DNA of 64,000 nt from assembly GCA_016787755.1 (NCBI GenBank), contig JAEUUA010000018.1:1-64000 (forward strand). Direction: 5' to 3'. The position numbers were made by a program, and so were the translations under genes. Below the pieces are notes generated by a model that made no database searches, was not told the origin of the DNA, and saw nothing but the letters and a program-made list of their open reading frames with translations. Shown here one piece after another: positions 54,488 to 63,418 of the stretch (its first letter is position 1; each line of letters begins with the position of its first letter). This DNA is from Cyclobacteriaceae bacterium. GTDB lineage: Bacteria > Bacteroidota > Bacteroidia > Cytophagales > Cyclobacteriaceae.

Positions 54488-55780
54488 ATGGGCTGTGCGT
54501 GTGGAACCAAGAAGGGCGAAAAAGTAGGCGGCTGCGAAAACAATGGCGCGTGTGGAACTGGCGGCTGCAATAAAATGAACGTCTTCGACTGGCTTTCCAA
54601 CATGGATATGCCCCCGATGGATCGCTTTGATGTGGCAGAAGTTCGCTTTAAAAATGGTCATAAAGATTTCTATCGAAATACCGATCACCTAAACCTGACA
54701 ACTGGCGATGCAGTAATTGTTGAAGCTCAAACCGGTCACCATCTGGGCCATGTATCTATGCAGGGCGAGTTAGTGCGTTTGCAAATGCAAAAGAAAAAAG
54801 TTGCTAATGATGCGGAAATCAAAAAGATCTATCGGCTAGCCAATCAAAAAGATTTTGAAAAGTTTGAAGAGATAAAAAAACGAGATCTTCCTACCCTGTA
54901 TCGCACGCGCGAAATCATTAAGCAACTCAAATTAAACATGAAGCTTTCTGATGTAGAATTTCAGGCCGATAATACTAAAGCCACGTTCTTTTATTCTGCA
55001 GAAGATCGCGTTGACTTTAGGGAACTAATCAAACTTCTGGCAACAGAATTTAAAGTGCGTGTGGAAATGCGTCAAATAAGCTTGCGACAAGAGGCGGGGC
55101 GTATTGGAGGTATTGGAGTATGTGGTCGTGAGCTTTGTTGTTCTACCTGGCTAAGTGATTTTAAAAACGTAGCCACCAGCGCTGCTCGGTATCAAAATTT
55201 GTCACTTAATCCCAGCAAGTTATCGGGGCAATGTGGTCGCTTAAAATGCTGTCTCAACTATGAGTTAGAAACCTACATGGATGCCCTGAAAGGTATACCT
55301 GAAATAGAAGCACCTTTGCTTACTGAACGTGGTGAAGCTCGGCTTCAAAAGACAGATATCTTTAGAAGAATTATGTGGTTTGGATTTAAGGAAGATAACA
55401 ACTGGTATCCTTTAAATATTGACCGCGTCAATGAGATTCTTGAAATGAATCGTGAAGGAAAAAAACCAGCTAGTTTAGATGCCAACGAGCAGGAAGTAAA
55501 AGTGCCAATCGCTAAACTGAATAGTGATTTAGCCAGCATGGATAAAAAGTTTCAGGATAAATCGCGTGGCAAGAAGAAAAAGAAAAACAAGAATCAGGAT
55601 CGCTCAAACAATCCAAGTCAAAATAAAAATCCGAATCGGGGTAATCCGAACCAAAATAAGAACAATTCCAACCCGAATAGAAACAGCCCAAATCGGAACA
55701 ATCCCAATCAACGAAGGAACAATCCCAATCAAAGTCCAAATAATCCTACTAATAACTCTAAAGGCGGCCCCACAGAATGA
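54488..55780 (+). CDS. PSP1-domain protein (RicT/YaaT-like) with Asn-rich tail
   Basis: 430 residues. The N-terminus is Cys-rich (MGCACGTKKGEKVGGCENNG). The PSP1 domain (about 100-270) carries CGRELCCSTWL (about 217-227) and CGRLKCCLNYE (about 250-260), the cysteines that bind Fe-S clusters in Bacillus RicT, a partner in RNA processing and biofilm control. The last 70 residues are a low-complexity Asn/Pro/Lys/Arg tail. It overlaps gldH by four bases (ATGA), the pairing usual in Bacteroidota, so it was long listed near gliding genes. Confidence 0.9.
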   Translation: MGCACGTKKGEKVGGCENNGACGTGGCNKMNVFDWLSNMDMPPMDRFDVAEVRFKNGHKDFYRNTDHLNLTTGDAVIVEAQTGHHLGHVSMQGELVRLQMQKKKVANDAEIKKIYRLANQKDFEKFEEIKKRDLPTLYRTREIIKQLKLNMKLSDVEFQADNTKATFFYSAEDRVDFRELIKLLATEFKVRVEMRQISLRQEAGRIGGIGVCGRELCCSTWLSDFKNVATSAARYQNLSLNPSKLSGQCGRLKCCLNYELETYMDALKGIPEIEAPLLTERGEARLQKTDIFRRIMWFGFKEDNNWYPLNIDRVNEILEMNREGKKPASLDANEQEVKVPIAKLNSDLASMDKKFQDKSRGKKKKKNKNQDRSNNPSQNKNPNRGNPNQNKNNSNPNRNSPNRNNPNQRRNNPNQSPNNPTNNSKGGPTE

Positions 55781-56247
55781 AGTATATTTTTTTTCTGCTC
55801 CTGGCTTCTCTCTTTATAGCCGGATGCCATTCCAATCGGGTGTATGAAGACTATAAAGAATTCGACACTAAAGCGTGGCTGGTAAATGATCCTGCTGTTT
55901 TTGAATTTGAAATCTCTGATACAACTAAAAAATATAATTTATATTACAACGTGCGTAACACATTGCAGTATCCCTTTGCGCGAATTTTTGTAAACTACAC
56001 ATTGACAGATTCTACTGGAATCCAACTCTCTAAGCAACTACTTTCAAATTACCTGTTTGATCAGAAAACGGGCCAGCCATTGGGGAGAAGTGGATTAGGC
56101 GATGTGTATGACAATCAATTTTTGATTTTAGAAAATCAATACTTTAGAAAATCAGGTGCCTATACGTTGCAATTAGAGCAATTTAACAGGCTTGACACCT
56201 TGGCTGGGATATTAGCCGTGGGTTTTAGAATAGAAACCGTACAATAA
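55777..56247 (+). CDS. gldH: gliding motility lipoprotein GldH
   Basis: 156 residues with a lipoprotein signal (lipobox IAGC, Cys17) and the family core RVYEDYKEFDTKAWLVNDPAVFEFEI near the N-terminus, then YNLYYNVRNTLQYPFARIFV. GldH is needed for gliding in Flavobacterium johnsoniae and is found with T9SS machinery in non-gliding species as well. The start overlaps the end of the RicT-like gene (ATGA), so translation is coupled. Confidence 0.93.
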   Translation: MKYIFFLLLASLFIAGCHSNRVYEDYKEFDTKAWLVNDPAVFEFEISDTTKKYNLYYNVRNTLQYPFARIFVNYTLTDSTGIQLSKQLLSNYLFDQKTGQPLGRSGLGDVYDNQFLILENQYFRKSGAYTLQLEQFNRLDTLAGILAVGFRIETVQ

Positions 56248-56248
56248 A

Positions 56249-56275
56249 AAAGGGGTCTTTGCAGACCCCTTTCTT
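56249..56275 (+). terminator. terminator of ricT-gldH
   Basis: Arms AAAGGGGTCT (56249-56258) and AGACCCCTTT (56263-56272), 10 bp perfect with loop TTGC, followed by CTT. Located directly after the gldH stop. Read on the other strand the A-run gives T6, so it may also stop leftward transcription. Confidence 0.8.
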
Positions 56276-56432
56276 GGAGGAGATAAATCATTAGTTGGCT
56301 TACGTTTGATTTATATATTACTCCCCATCCTTCAAAACTAAATTCAAAACAACCTTATAAAAACTAGCGACTCAAATGTAGTGAGACCCGCAGAACCCAA
56401 TCATTAAAAGTCATTAGAAAGAAATTAGAAGA
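56276..56432. other. intergenic, nothing recognised
   Basis: AT-rich spacer between the gldH terminator and the convergent histidine kinase gene. No open frame, promoter, repeat or RNA was recognised. Confidence 0.5.
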
Positions 56433-57800
56433 TTAGGAAGGGCTTAACACTACGCTTACCGAAGTTCCTTTACCAGGTGTTGATTCGATTGAAATTTTGC
56501 CCTTGTGAATAGAAATAATACGTTGGCTCAGGGACAGTCCTACTCCATACCCCTTTACTTTTGATGTAGCATCCGTGCGAAAAAAAGGCTGAAACACATT
56601 TTCTAAGTCTTTTTTCTCAATACCAGGTCCATTATCGGACACTGTTACACTTAAATCTTCTTTTTGACAGGTGAGCGTTATAACGGCCTTAGCATCACTC
56701 GAAAATTTGCAGGCATTTTCGATTAAGTTTTGAAAGGCAGTTTTTAATAAATACGGATTGCCATTTACACACAGCTTAGTTTCATCCTCCGGCATATTCA
56801 AAATCTCAACGTCAATTTTATACTGAGGGTCGATGGCAATTACGTTCTCGCGGGTTTCCCATAGCACTTCATCAAGCCGAACTTTTGACATCGTGAACGA
56901 ATCGGATTGGCGGGTTAAGCGAGCTAAATCCAACAAGCTATTCGATAAGTGATTCAAACTTTTAATATCCTCTAAAACTGATTCAATTGTTTCGCGGTAT
57001 TCTTCCTTATCACGTTCATTTAACAATGTAACTTCAAGTTGAGAGGTAATATTGGTGAGTGGGTTTTTCAGCTCATGTGAAACATTCGATACAAATAGCT
57101 TTTGAAGTTGGAAAGCATTTTCAATCCGTGCCAATAAGCCATTGAAAATTAAAATCAACTTTCCCATCTCATCCAATTGAGGACTTTCTTCCAATCGTTG
57201 ACTTAAGTTTTGAGGCGAAATGTTTTGTACATCTGTTATGATTCGCTTGATGGGTTTTAGTGCGCGCCCCGCATAAATCCAACCTGAAATAGAAACGATG
57301 GCTATTAAGATGACAAACAAGCCAATTAATAATCTTCGCAAATCCACTAATCGGTTAAAGCCATTCACGTCTTCAGCGGAAGCGATAATTACATATTCTT
57401 TCCCCCGATCTTTAAATGGAATACCCGTAACGGTGTATTCGTTGTGCTTGAGTTTCTTCTCTCCAACTGTTTTTACTTCGTCAAACAACTTTGCATTTAT
57501 TCCTAATTTTACGGTGTCACCACTAAAGTATATTTCTTTTCCCTCCTCGTCATAAACCCGCATGCTTTCGCGATAGAGGTTATCGCGCTTGGCACGATCG
57601 ATGATTTTTAATAGGGTAGTATCTATTTGCTGCACTTTGATAAGCAGAATAGCCGATGTGATTGCTTTCTCGCGCAATCGTCTGGAGAAATCCTGCTCTG
57701 TGAATTGCTCTGTAAAAAAGTAGATTGCAAAAAAAGATACCAGCACAATTGTGCTCACCAACACTGTAAATTGTAAGGTAAGACGGGTTCTGATTTGCAC
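56433..57800 (-). CDS. HAMP sensor histidine kinase
   Basis: 455 residues: membrane segments at about 10-30 and 158-178 around a periplasmic sensor of about 125 residues, HAMP (about 180-230), dimerisation domain with phospho-acceptor His in VSNVSHELKNPLTN (about 243), and ATPase domain with N box FQNLIENACKF, G1 DNGPGIEK, F box FQPFF and G2 GYGVGLSLS. The start is GTG, one base after the regulator's stop, so the pair is coupled. The stimulus is unknown. Confidence 0.94.
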   Translation of the reverse strand: MQIRTRLTLQFTVLVSTIVLVSFFAIYFFTEQFTEQDFSRRLREKAITSAILLIKVQQIDTTLLKIIDRAKRDNLYRESMRVYDEEGKEIYFSGDTVKLGINAKLFDEVKTVGEKKLKHNEYTVTGIPFKDRGKEYVIIASAEDVNGFNRLVDLRRLLIGLFVILIAIVSISGWIYAGRALKPIKRIITDVQNISPQNLSQRLEESPQLDEMGKLILIFNGLLARIENAFQLQKLFVSNVSHELKNPLTNITSQLEVTLLNERDKEEYRETIESVLEDIKSLNHLSNSLLDLARLTRQSDSFTMSKVRLDEVLWETRENVIAIDPQYKIDVEILNMPEDETKLCVNGNPYLLKTAFQNLIENACKFSSDAKAVITLTCQKEDLSVTVSDNGPGIEKKDLENVFQPFFRTDATSKVKGYGVGLSLSQRIISIHKGKISIESTPGKGTSVSVVLSPS

Positions 57801-57801
57801 G

Positions 57802-58476
57802 TTATGATTCCTTTAAAATATAACCCATACCAAATTGGGTATGAATCAACTTGCTGCCAAAATCTTTATCAATTTTCTTACGCAAGTAATTCACGTACAC
57901 CTCAACCATATTGGTCCCGGTATCAAAATCAACATTCCAAACATGTTTGGAAAGTTCAGCGCGAGGAATCACACGTTCTTGATTACGAAGAAAATATTCC
58001 AGTAGAGAAAATTCTTTTGAGGTTAAATCAATTTTCTTCCCTGCCCGCATTACACTCTTGCTGCTTGTATCAAGGAGCAGATCAGCAATTCGGAGATGGG
58101 TTTCGTTAACCAATTTAGAGTGACGCTTGGTTAATGAACGAATGCGAGCCAGCAATTCTTTAAACTCAAATGGTTTTGCGAGATAATCATCTGCACCGCT
58201 GTCTAATCCCTCTACTACATCATCGGTTTCCCCAAGGGCGGTGAGCATCAGAATGGGAGTTTCCACTTTAGCATCGCGCAACTCCCGGCACAAATCCCGG
58301 CCATTTAATTCAGGCAGGATAACATCCGTTATAATCAAGTTGTATTGATTTCGAAAGGCCAGATTTCTACCCGACATTCCATCTTCTGCAGGATCCACTT
58401 CATATCCATGCTCCTCCAATCCTTTCTTTATATACTGAATGGTTTTACGCTCGTCTTCTATCAGTAAAATCTTCAT
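57802..58476 (-). CDS. OmpR/PhoB-family response regulator
   Basis: 224 residues. Receiver domain with phospho-acceptor Asp in LIITDVILPELNG (about 51), conserved Thr in LMLTALGE (about 79) and Lys in DDYLAKPFEFKEL (about 101). The C-terminal winged helix includes LTSKEFSLLEYFLRN and VEVYVNYLRKKID. It is first in the operon, followed by its kinase. It resembles the CusR/CopR group in overall wording, but no metal efflux genes are linked. Confidence 0.95.
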   Translation of the reverse strand: MKILLIEDERKTIQYIKKGLEEHGYEVDPAEDGMSGRNLAFRNQYNLIITDVILPELNGRDLCRELRDAKVETPILMLTALGETDDVVEGLDSGADDYLAKPFEFKELLARIRSLTKRHSKLVNETHLRIADLLLDTSSKSVMRAGKKIDLTSKEFSLLEYFLRNQERVIPRAELSKHVWNVDFDTGTNMVEVYVNYLRKKIDKDFGSKLIHTQFGMGYILKES

Positions 58477-58552
58477 TCAGCTAAGGTAGTATTGTTTGGT
58501 GGTTCATCCACACATTTACTGAACAAAGGAGGTAACCCAATCATATGAAATA

Positions 58553-58589
58553 GTATAAAAAAAGAAAGCAGACCCTGGAGTCTGCTTTC
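58553..58589 (-). terminator. terminator of secDF
   Basis: Perfect arms GAAAGCAGAC (58564-58573) and GTCTGCTTTC (58580-58589), 6-base loop. On the minus strand a T-rich run (58555-58563) follows. It starts about 24 bases after the secDF stop. Confidence 0.86.
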
Positions 58590-58612
58590 CTAATTTTAAT
58601 TAACTTTTGTGA

Positions 58613-61600
58613 TTACGCGGCTGCTTTGCCAACTGCTTTCTTATTAGTTGATGGCTCACGTTCTAAATCCAATACTACCGGGGCAGCAATGAAAATAGAT
58701 GAAAACGTTCCAACTCCAATGCCAATAACCAATGCAAATGAAAATCCTCTGAGCACCTCACCACCAAAAATCAAAAGCACGACCACAACAACTAATGTGG
58801 TACCTGAAGTGATTAAGGTACGGCCTAGCGTGCTGTTTATCGCATCGTTAAAAACCTGCGCACGATCATGATTAGCCCCAAAGCCAACATACTCACGGAT
58901 TCTATCAAAAATGATCACCGTATCATTTATTGAATATCCGATCACCGTTAAGATCGCGGCAACAAACACCTGATCTATCTCAAAAGAAACACCAAACGCC
59001 CGTGCGATGGCAAATGCTGAGATGACGAAAAAAGTATCATGCACAGTCGCTACGATCGCTCCTGCACTATAAGTCCAGCGTTTAAAGCGGATTAAGATGT
59101 ACAAGAAAATTAGTACAAGGGATGCCAGCGCAGCCTCAAAGGCAGACCCCTTAATATCATCTGCAATGGTTGCACCTACCTTTGACGAAGAAGAGATGGT
59201 AAAGTGATCATCATCTACCTGGGCATCGTTCTCCGTGTATTTTATTCCTTTAAATTTCTCAATCCCGCTTATGAGAGCAGCTTTAACTTTATCATCAGCT
59301 ACATCCGATTCGTCATCCACCAGATAGGAAGTTGTTACTTTCATTACATCGTTCCCATCATAACTCTTTACCTCCAAACCTGAATTCTCAAAGCTTGAGC
59401 TTAAAGCAACCTTCATTTCTGAAGGAATTACTGTTTTATTAAACTTGACAATATATGAGCGCCCCCCTTTGAAATCGACACCTAGATTTAAGCCTTGTAC
59501 GGCAATCAAAGTAAACCCAATGATTATAATAATAACGGATATTATATAGGCCTTTTTACGAAAGCCGATGAAGTCGTATTCTTTGCGCTTTTTCACCATT
59601 TTAGCCATTGCACTATCAAACGAAACATTTGCCTCATCTCCCTTGCGCACCATCCATTCTATGATGACACGTGAAATATAAACAGCCGAGAAGAAAGAAG
59701 TTGCAATACCAATCATAAGAACAATCGCAAATCCTTTTAACGGACCCTGGCCTAAAATGAAAAGTGCCAGCGCGGTAATAAACGTGGTTAAGTTCGAATC
59801 GAAGATGGTTGTAAATGCACGACTGTACCCTTTGCTTATGGCATCGCGTAACTTACGTCCCATGCGCATCTCTTCTTTTATCCGCTCATAGATCAGCACA
59901 TTGGCATCCACGGCCATACCCATGGTTAACACAATGCCAGCAATACCCGGTAACGTGAGGGCCGCATTTAATTGTGCTAGGATTCCAAGAATAAAGAAAA
60001 TATTAAACACAAGGGCAATGTCAGCAACCCAGCCCCCTTTAGAATAATAAGCCACCATGAATAGGACAACTATACCCAATCCACACGCCATAGAAATAAA
60101 GCCTTGATTTTGAGCAACCTGCCCTAAACTTGGCCCCACTATAGCTTCTTCAACGATACGTGTTGGCGCAGGCAAGGAGCCCGCCTTTAGCACGTTGGCC
60201 AAATCTTTTGCTTCTTCCAACTCAAAACTTCCAGAGATTTGTGAACTCCCATTTGGTATTTCTCCATTTACATTGGGTGCTGTGTAAACATAATTATCAA
60301 GCACAATAGCAATTCGGCCTTGTGGTTGCTTGGATGAAGCAGCTGCCGTTATATTTTTCCAAGTACGGGCACCCGAAGCATTCATCTGCATGCTCACGGC
60401 TGGCCTCGCAAATTGATCATAGTCTAATCGTGCATCGCTAATCACTTCACCCGTTAATAAGGGTTTTCCATTGCGACCAAGATTCACAAAGTTTAATTGA
60501 ATGTCGTCTATGCCTGGAGTCAATTTCGGGTCTGGCTTTACATCCCAGAAAAAACCAATTGTTCTGGGTAGTAGATTTCTAACTTCCGGTCTTCTCCAGA
60601 TTCTGTTAATCTCAGCAGTATCTTTTACTGCATATAAAAAAGGAGCAGCCTGATTCATCAATGCAAACAAAGGCGAAGCGGTGGCCTGACGAAGTGAATC
60701 TAATGAACTCACTGAACTATCACGCACATTACTCAATTGTCTTTCAAGAGCCGACTTGGCAGTATCTGAACTAACAGCGGTTTCTAATTCTTTCTTTGTA
60801 TCGACAAGAGTTAGTGACTTTTTTTGATTTTGCTCATCAAGTAAAAATTGATTGATGGCCATCAAAGATTGCCCTAGCTGTTGATCATTCGCCTCCACTA
60901 CTTCCCAAAACTCTAATCTGGCAACACCTTGCAATAGTTTGCGAACACGCTGCGGATTATCAGCACCTGGAATTTCTATTTGAATCCTTCCCTTGTCTTG
61001 AAGACGCTGAATATTTGGTTGTGAAGTTCCAAACTGATCGATACGAGTCTTAAGAATTGTAAAAGAGCGATCAATTGCTCCATCCACCTCTTCATTTAAA
61101 AATTTAATTACTGCATCGTCTGGGTCAGAAAGCTTAACGCGATCCCTATTAGCGGCTGAAGTAAAGATAGAAGCCAATGTTCTATCCGGGTTTGCTTCCT
61201 TAAATGCTTTACTAAATAACGAGATATAATCATCTGTACTATTTTTTTGCATTTCGCGTGCTTTCAAAAGAGCTGCATTGAAGGCAGCATCAGATGAGTT
61301 TCCACTTAGTCCCTTTAAAATATCAATCGGAGAAATTTCCAACACTACGTGCATACCCCCTTGCAAATCTAGCCCAAGGCTCAATTCGTTCTCCTTCACC
61401 TCTTTGTAGGTATATTCTGCACCAAACAAATTATACACAGGCTGATTCCACAGCGAGTCTAAATATTTTTGTTTTTTAGTAAGATTTAATGATCCATTTT
61501 TATCGGTAGCATAATTAATTGCATCCTTTTCTACTCCTTTCGATACGAATGTAAACGACAGATAGTACAAACAGAGCAACGTGATAATAATGCCAAGACC

Positions 61601-61624
61601 GACAACTACACCTTTGTTACGCAT
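58613..61624 (-). CDS. secDF: fused protein translocase subunit SecDF
   Basis: 1003 residues uniting SecD and SecF, as usual in Bacteroidota. SecD half: first membrane segment (about 6-26), GLDLQGGMHVVLE (about 79-91), long periplasmic domain, then six-segment core with GMAVDANVLIYERIKEE (about 565-581). SecF half: GLNLGVDFKGGRSYIVKF (about 718-735) and SINDTVIIFDRIRE (about 896-909). It uses the proton gradient to pull proteins out of the Sec channel. ATG start; own terminator. Confidence 0.98.
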   Translation of the reverse strand: MRNKGVVVGLGIIITLLCLYYLSFTFVSKGVEKDAINYATDKNGSLNLTKKQKYLDSLWNQPVYNLFGAEYTYKEVKENELSLGLDLQGGMHVVLEISPIDILKGLSGNSSDAAFNAALLKAREMQKNSTDDYISLFSKAFKEANPDRTLASIFTSAANRDRVKLSDPDDAVIKFLNEEVDGAIDRSFTILKTRIDQFGTSQPNIQRLQDKGRIQIEIPGADNPQRVRKLLQGVARLEFWEVVEANDQQLGQSLMAINQFLLDEQNQKKSLTLVDTKKELETAVSSDTAKSALERQLSNVRDSSVSSLDSLRQATASPLFALMNQAAPFLYAVKDTAEINRIWRRPEVRNLLPRTIGFFWDVKPDPKLTPGIDDIQLNFVNLGRNGKPLLTGEVISDARLDYDQFARPAVSMQMNASGARTWKNITAAASSKQPQGRIAIVLDNYVYTAPNVNGEIPNGSSQISGSFELEEAKDLANVLKAGSLPAPTRIVEEAIVGPSLGQVAQNQGFISMACGLGIVVLFMVAYYSKGGWVADIALVFNIFFILGILAQLNAALTLPGIAGIVLTMGMAVDANVLIYERIKEEMRMGRKLRDAISKGYSRAFTTIFDSNLTTFITALALFILGQGPLKGFAIVLMIGIATSFFSAVYISRVIIEWMVRKGDEANVSFDSAMAKMVKKRKEYDFIGFRKKAYIISVIIIIIGFTLIAVQGLNLGVDFKGGRSYIVKFNKTVIPSEMKVALSSSFENSGLEVKSYDGNDVMKVTTSYLVDDESDVADDKVKAALISGIEKFKGIKYTENDAQVDDDHFTISSSSKVGATIADDIKGSAFEAALASLVLIFLYILIRFKRWTYSAGAIVATVHDTFFVISAFAIARAFGVSFEIDQVFVAAILTVIGYSINDTVIIFDRIREYVGFGANHDRAQVFNDAINSTLGRTLITSGTTLVVVVVLLIFGGEVLRGFSFALVIGIGVGTFSSIFIAAPVVLDLEREPSTNKKAVGKAAA

Positions 61625-61720
61625 AAAATTTATTTTATAAAGTTGATTTGTTTATTGTTAGAAGAAATCAACACCCGGCTTAACGAGCAGGTGTGAATTT
61701 AAAGAATAAGAAGTGTGAGA

Positions 61721-62065
61721 TTATGGCGCGTTAGGCGCTATGACAACTTGAAAGAGAACCTTAAAAAGATTACTTAAAATAGCCTCCGTTCGTGGGATAA
61801 ACTCCTGACTGCTCACTTCATCGCCAAGAATTTCAAGAATACTTACCGGAACTTGTTCATTTACGCGAACTAAGCTTCCTTGAGTCATAGCATCAGATGG
61901 TGCCGCGCTGATAGTTTTAGTTTTTGAAGAATCCTCTGTCTGCTCCGTAGCTGCTTTCGTTTCCTTATCAACCGGCAGGGAATACGCATGAGATAAAATA
62001 ATAACGACCGAGGCCACCAGCCCAGCAGCTATTAAAAACCCTCTATATACTGACTTTTTCCGCAC
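61721..62065 (-). CDS. small membrane-anchored protein of unknown function
   Basis: 114 residues from a GTG start. One membrane segment (about 10-28), then a polar, Ser/Thr/Glu-rich linker (about 34-62) and a C-terminal hydrophobic-amphipathic helix (about 85-110: TEAILSNLFKVLFQVVIAP). It is preceded by a well-formed promoter of its own (62086-62115) and followed by secDF, but its link to secretion is only positional. Family not recognised. Confidence 0.72.
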   Translation of the reverse strand: MRKKSVYRGFLIAAGLVASVVIILSHAYSLPVDKETKAATEQTEDSSKTKTISAAPSDAMTQGSLVRVNEQVPVSILEILGDEVSSQEFIPRTEAILSNLFKVLFQVVIAPNAP

Positions 62066-62085
62066 GCGTTAGATTTTGAAGACCA

Positions 62086-62115
62086 CAAAAGTAGCGTTTA
62101 CAAACTAATTTGCAA
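62086..62115 (-). promoter_or_regulatory. promoter of the small membrane protein (and possibly secDF)
   Basis: Minus strand TTG (62113-62115), 19 bases, TACTTTTG (62086-62093), 20 bases before the GTG. The -33 element lies in the last codons of udk. Confidence 0.65.
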
Positions 62116-62734
62116 CTCCCGCCAGGCGGGATTTGAGATAGCCCACCAAAACATCCAACGCACGCTCAAATTTACTGTTATTGGGAATGACCAAATCAGA
62201 ACAATGCTTGAGAGGCTCAATTAACTGTTCATATACTGGCATCACATGATTTTCATAGCGATACAAAACATCATTAATATCATAGCCTCGCTCTAGCTGA
62301 TCGCGCTTGATTCGTCTGCTGATTTTGATATGATCTTTGGCCTCGATAAAAATTCGTAAGTCAAGTTCCTTTGAGATCTCCTCAAAATATTGAACAAATA
62401 AACCCTCTACAATAAGGATAGGTGCCGATTTAAATTCAAGGAGTTTTGCATTAGCCAGCGGTTTATTAAACATGTATTCTTTCTTAACTACATCTTGGCC
62501 AGCCTTTAACTTCAACAAATCAGCATGAAAAGCATTGCGATCTATTGAGGTCGGTACATCAAAATTCTCAATCCCATTCTCATCAATCAGCTGCTTATGG
62601 ATGGGCTTATAGTAATGATCTTGCGAGATCAGACAAATTTCATTCGGCTGAAAGCAGGAAGACAATCCCTCCAGAAAATACGTTTTACCGGAACCGCTTC
62701 CACCGGTAATGCCTATGGTAAAAGGTTTCTTCAT
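62105..62734 (-). CDS. udk: uridine kinase
   Basis: 209 residues of the P-loop kinase fold: Walker A GITGGSGSGKT (about 8-18), DHYYKP (about 40-45), NFDVPTSIDRNAF (about 58-70), ILIVEGLFVQYF (about 103-114) and the lid RRIKRDQLERGYD (about 137-149). It phosphorylates uridine and cytidine in pyrimidine salvage. ATG start. The final residues SRLAGV are encoded by a 15-base palindrome (62117-62131) that looks like an inserted repeat. Confidence 0.93.
   Translation of the reverse strand: MKKPFTIGITGGSGSGKTYFLEGLSSCFQPNEICLISQDHYYKPIHKQLIDENGIENFDVPTSIDRNAFHADLLKLKAGQDVVKKEYMFNKPLANAKLLEFKSAPILIVEGLFVQYFEEISKELDLRIFIEAKDHIKISRRIKRDQLERGYDINDVLYRYENHVMPVYEQLIEPLKHCSDLVIPNNSKFERALDVLVGYLKSRLAGVAN
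62117..62131. repeat. palindromic repeat inside the 3' end of udk
   Basis: TCCCGCC A GGCGGGA, perfect 7-bp arms. It supplies codons of the last residues of udk. I recall near-identical GC-rich palindromes scattered in Bacteroidota genomes. It has no T-tract, so it is not a terminator. Confidence 0.6.
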
Positions 62735-62746
62735 GGCATGATTTTT

Positions 62747-62833
62747 TTAACCGCAGAGAGGCTGGGTTCGTAAAATATTTTCTTTACAGATTTACGATCA
62801 ACTCAGCGATCCTCCGCGTGTTTGGCGGATTAA
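62747..62833. repeat. imperfect inverted repeat between udk and rdgB
   Basis: About 87 bases. Outer arms TTAACCGC (62747-62754) and GCGGATTAA (ending 62833), next AGAGG/CCT and GCTGGGTT/AACTCAGC, inner TCGTAAA/TTTACGA, around an AT-rich loop. The right arm has extra bases (CGCGTGTTTGG). The right end forms the rdgB stop codon region. It belongs in style to the CGCAGAG/TTTGCG repeat group of this genome. Confidence 0.6.
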
Positions 62834-63414
62834 TTGTTTAAGTTTTTCAAATACAAAACTAATTTTTCAACTGCTCGGGCACGATGACTTAGTGAATTCT
62901 TTTCAGATAAAGTCATCTCTGCTAATGTCTTTGTCTCGCCTTCCGGAACAAAAATCGGATCGTACCCAAAACCACCCACTCCACGCTTCTCCGCAAGGAT
63001 CGTACCTTTCAAAATTCCTTCAAATTGATTTTTTCCATGCTGAGTAATTAATGTGATAACCGTTCTGAACTGAGCATTTCTTTTATCGATTTTAGACAAG
63101 TTGACCAGCAGCAAATTCATGTTGTCTTCAGAATTTCGCTGGATTCCTGCATACCGAGCGGAGTACACACCGGGCTTACCGCCTAGCGCATCTACCTCAA
63201 GCCCTGTATCATCTGCAAAGCAAGGAACTTTATAACGATCAAACACGTAAGCAGCCTTTTGTAAAGAATTACCTTCCAGTGTTGATTGATCTTCTGCCAA
63301 CTCTTCCTCGCACCCAATTTCCTTGAGGCCTACAATGGTAAAGTCACTTCCTAGTAGCGCTTGAACCTCTGTCCGCTTATGATCATTATTCGTGGCAAAG
63401 CAAATAGTTGGCAT
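62830..63414 (-). CDS. rdgB: non-canonical purine NTP pyrophosphatase (RdgB/HAM1)
   Basis: 194 residues. It hydrolyses dITP, XTP and related nucleotides to protect DNA. Motifs: ICFATNNDHKRTEVQALL (about 4-21), PCFADDTGLEVDALGGKPGVYSARYAG (about 64-90, with the catalytic Asp pair), GFGYDPIFVPEG (about 148-159) and LSHRARAV (about 175-182). ATG start. It ends in the inverted repeat at 62747-62833 and directly follows the FKBP lipoprotein gene after four bases. Confidence 0.96.
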   Translation of the reverse strand: MPTICFATNNDHKRTEVQALLGSDFTIVGLKEIGCEEELAEDQSTLEGNSLQKAAYVFDRYKVPCFADDTGLEVDALGGKPGVYSARYAGIQRNSEDNMNLLLVNLSKIDKRNAQFRTVITLITQHGKNQFEGILKGTILAEKRGVGGFGYDPIFVPEGETKTLAEMTLSEKNSLSHRARAVEKLVLYLKNLNN

Positions 63415-63418
63415 TAGC

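Noticed and set aside
55566..55847. A 93-codon Arg/Ile/Thr-rich frame overlapping the RicT tail and gldH
   Set aside because: It arises from the repetitive Asn-rich coding sequence read in another frame.
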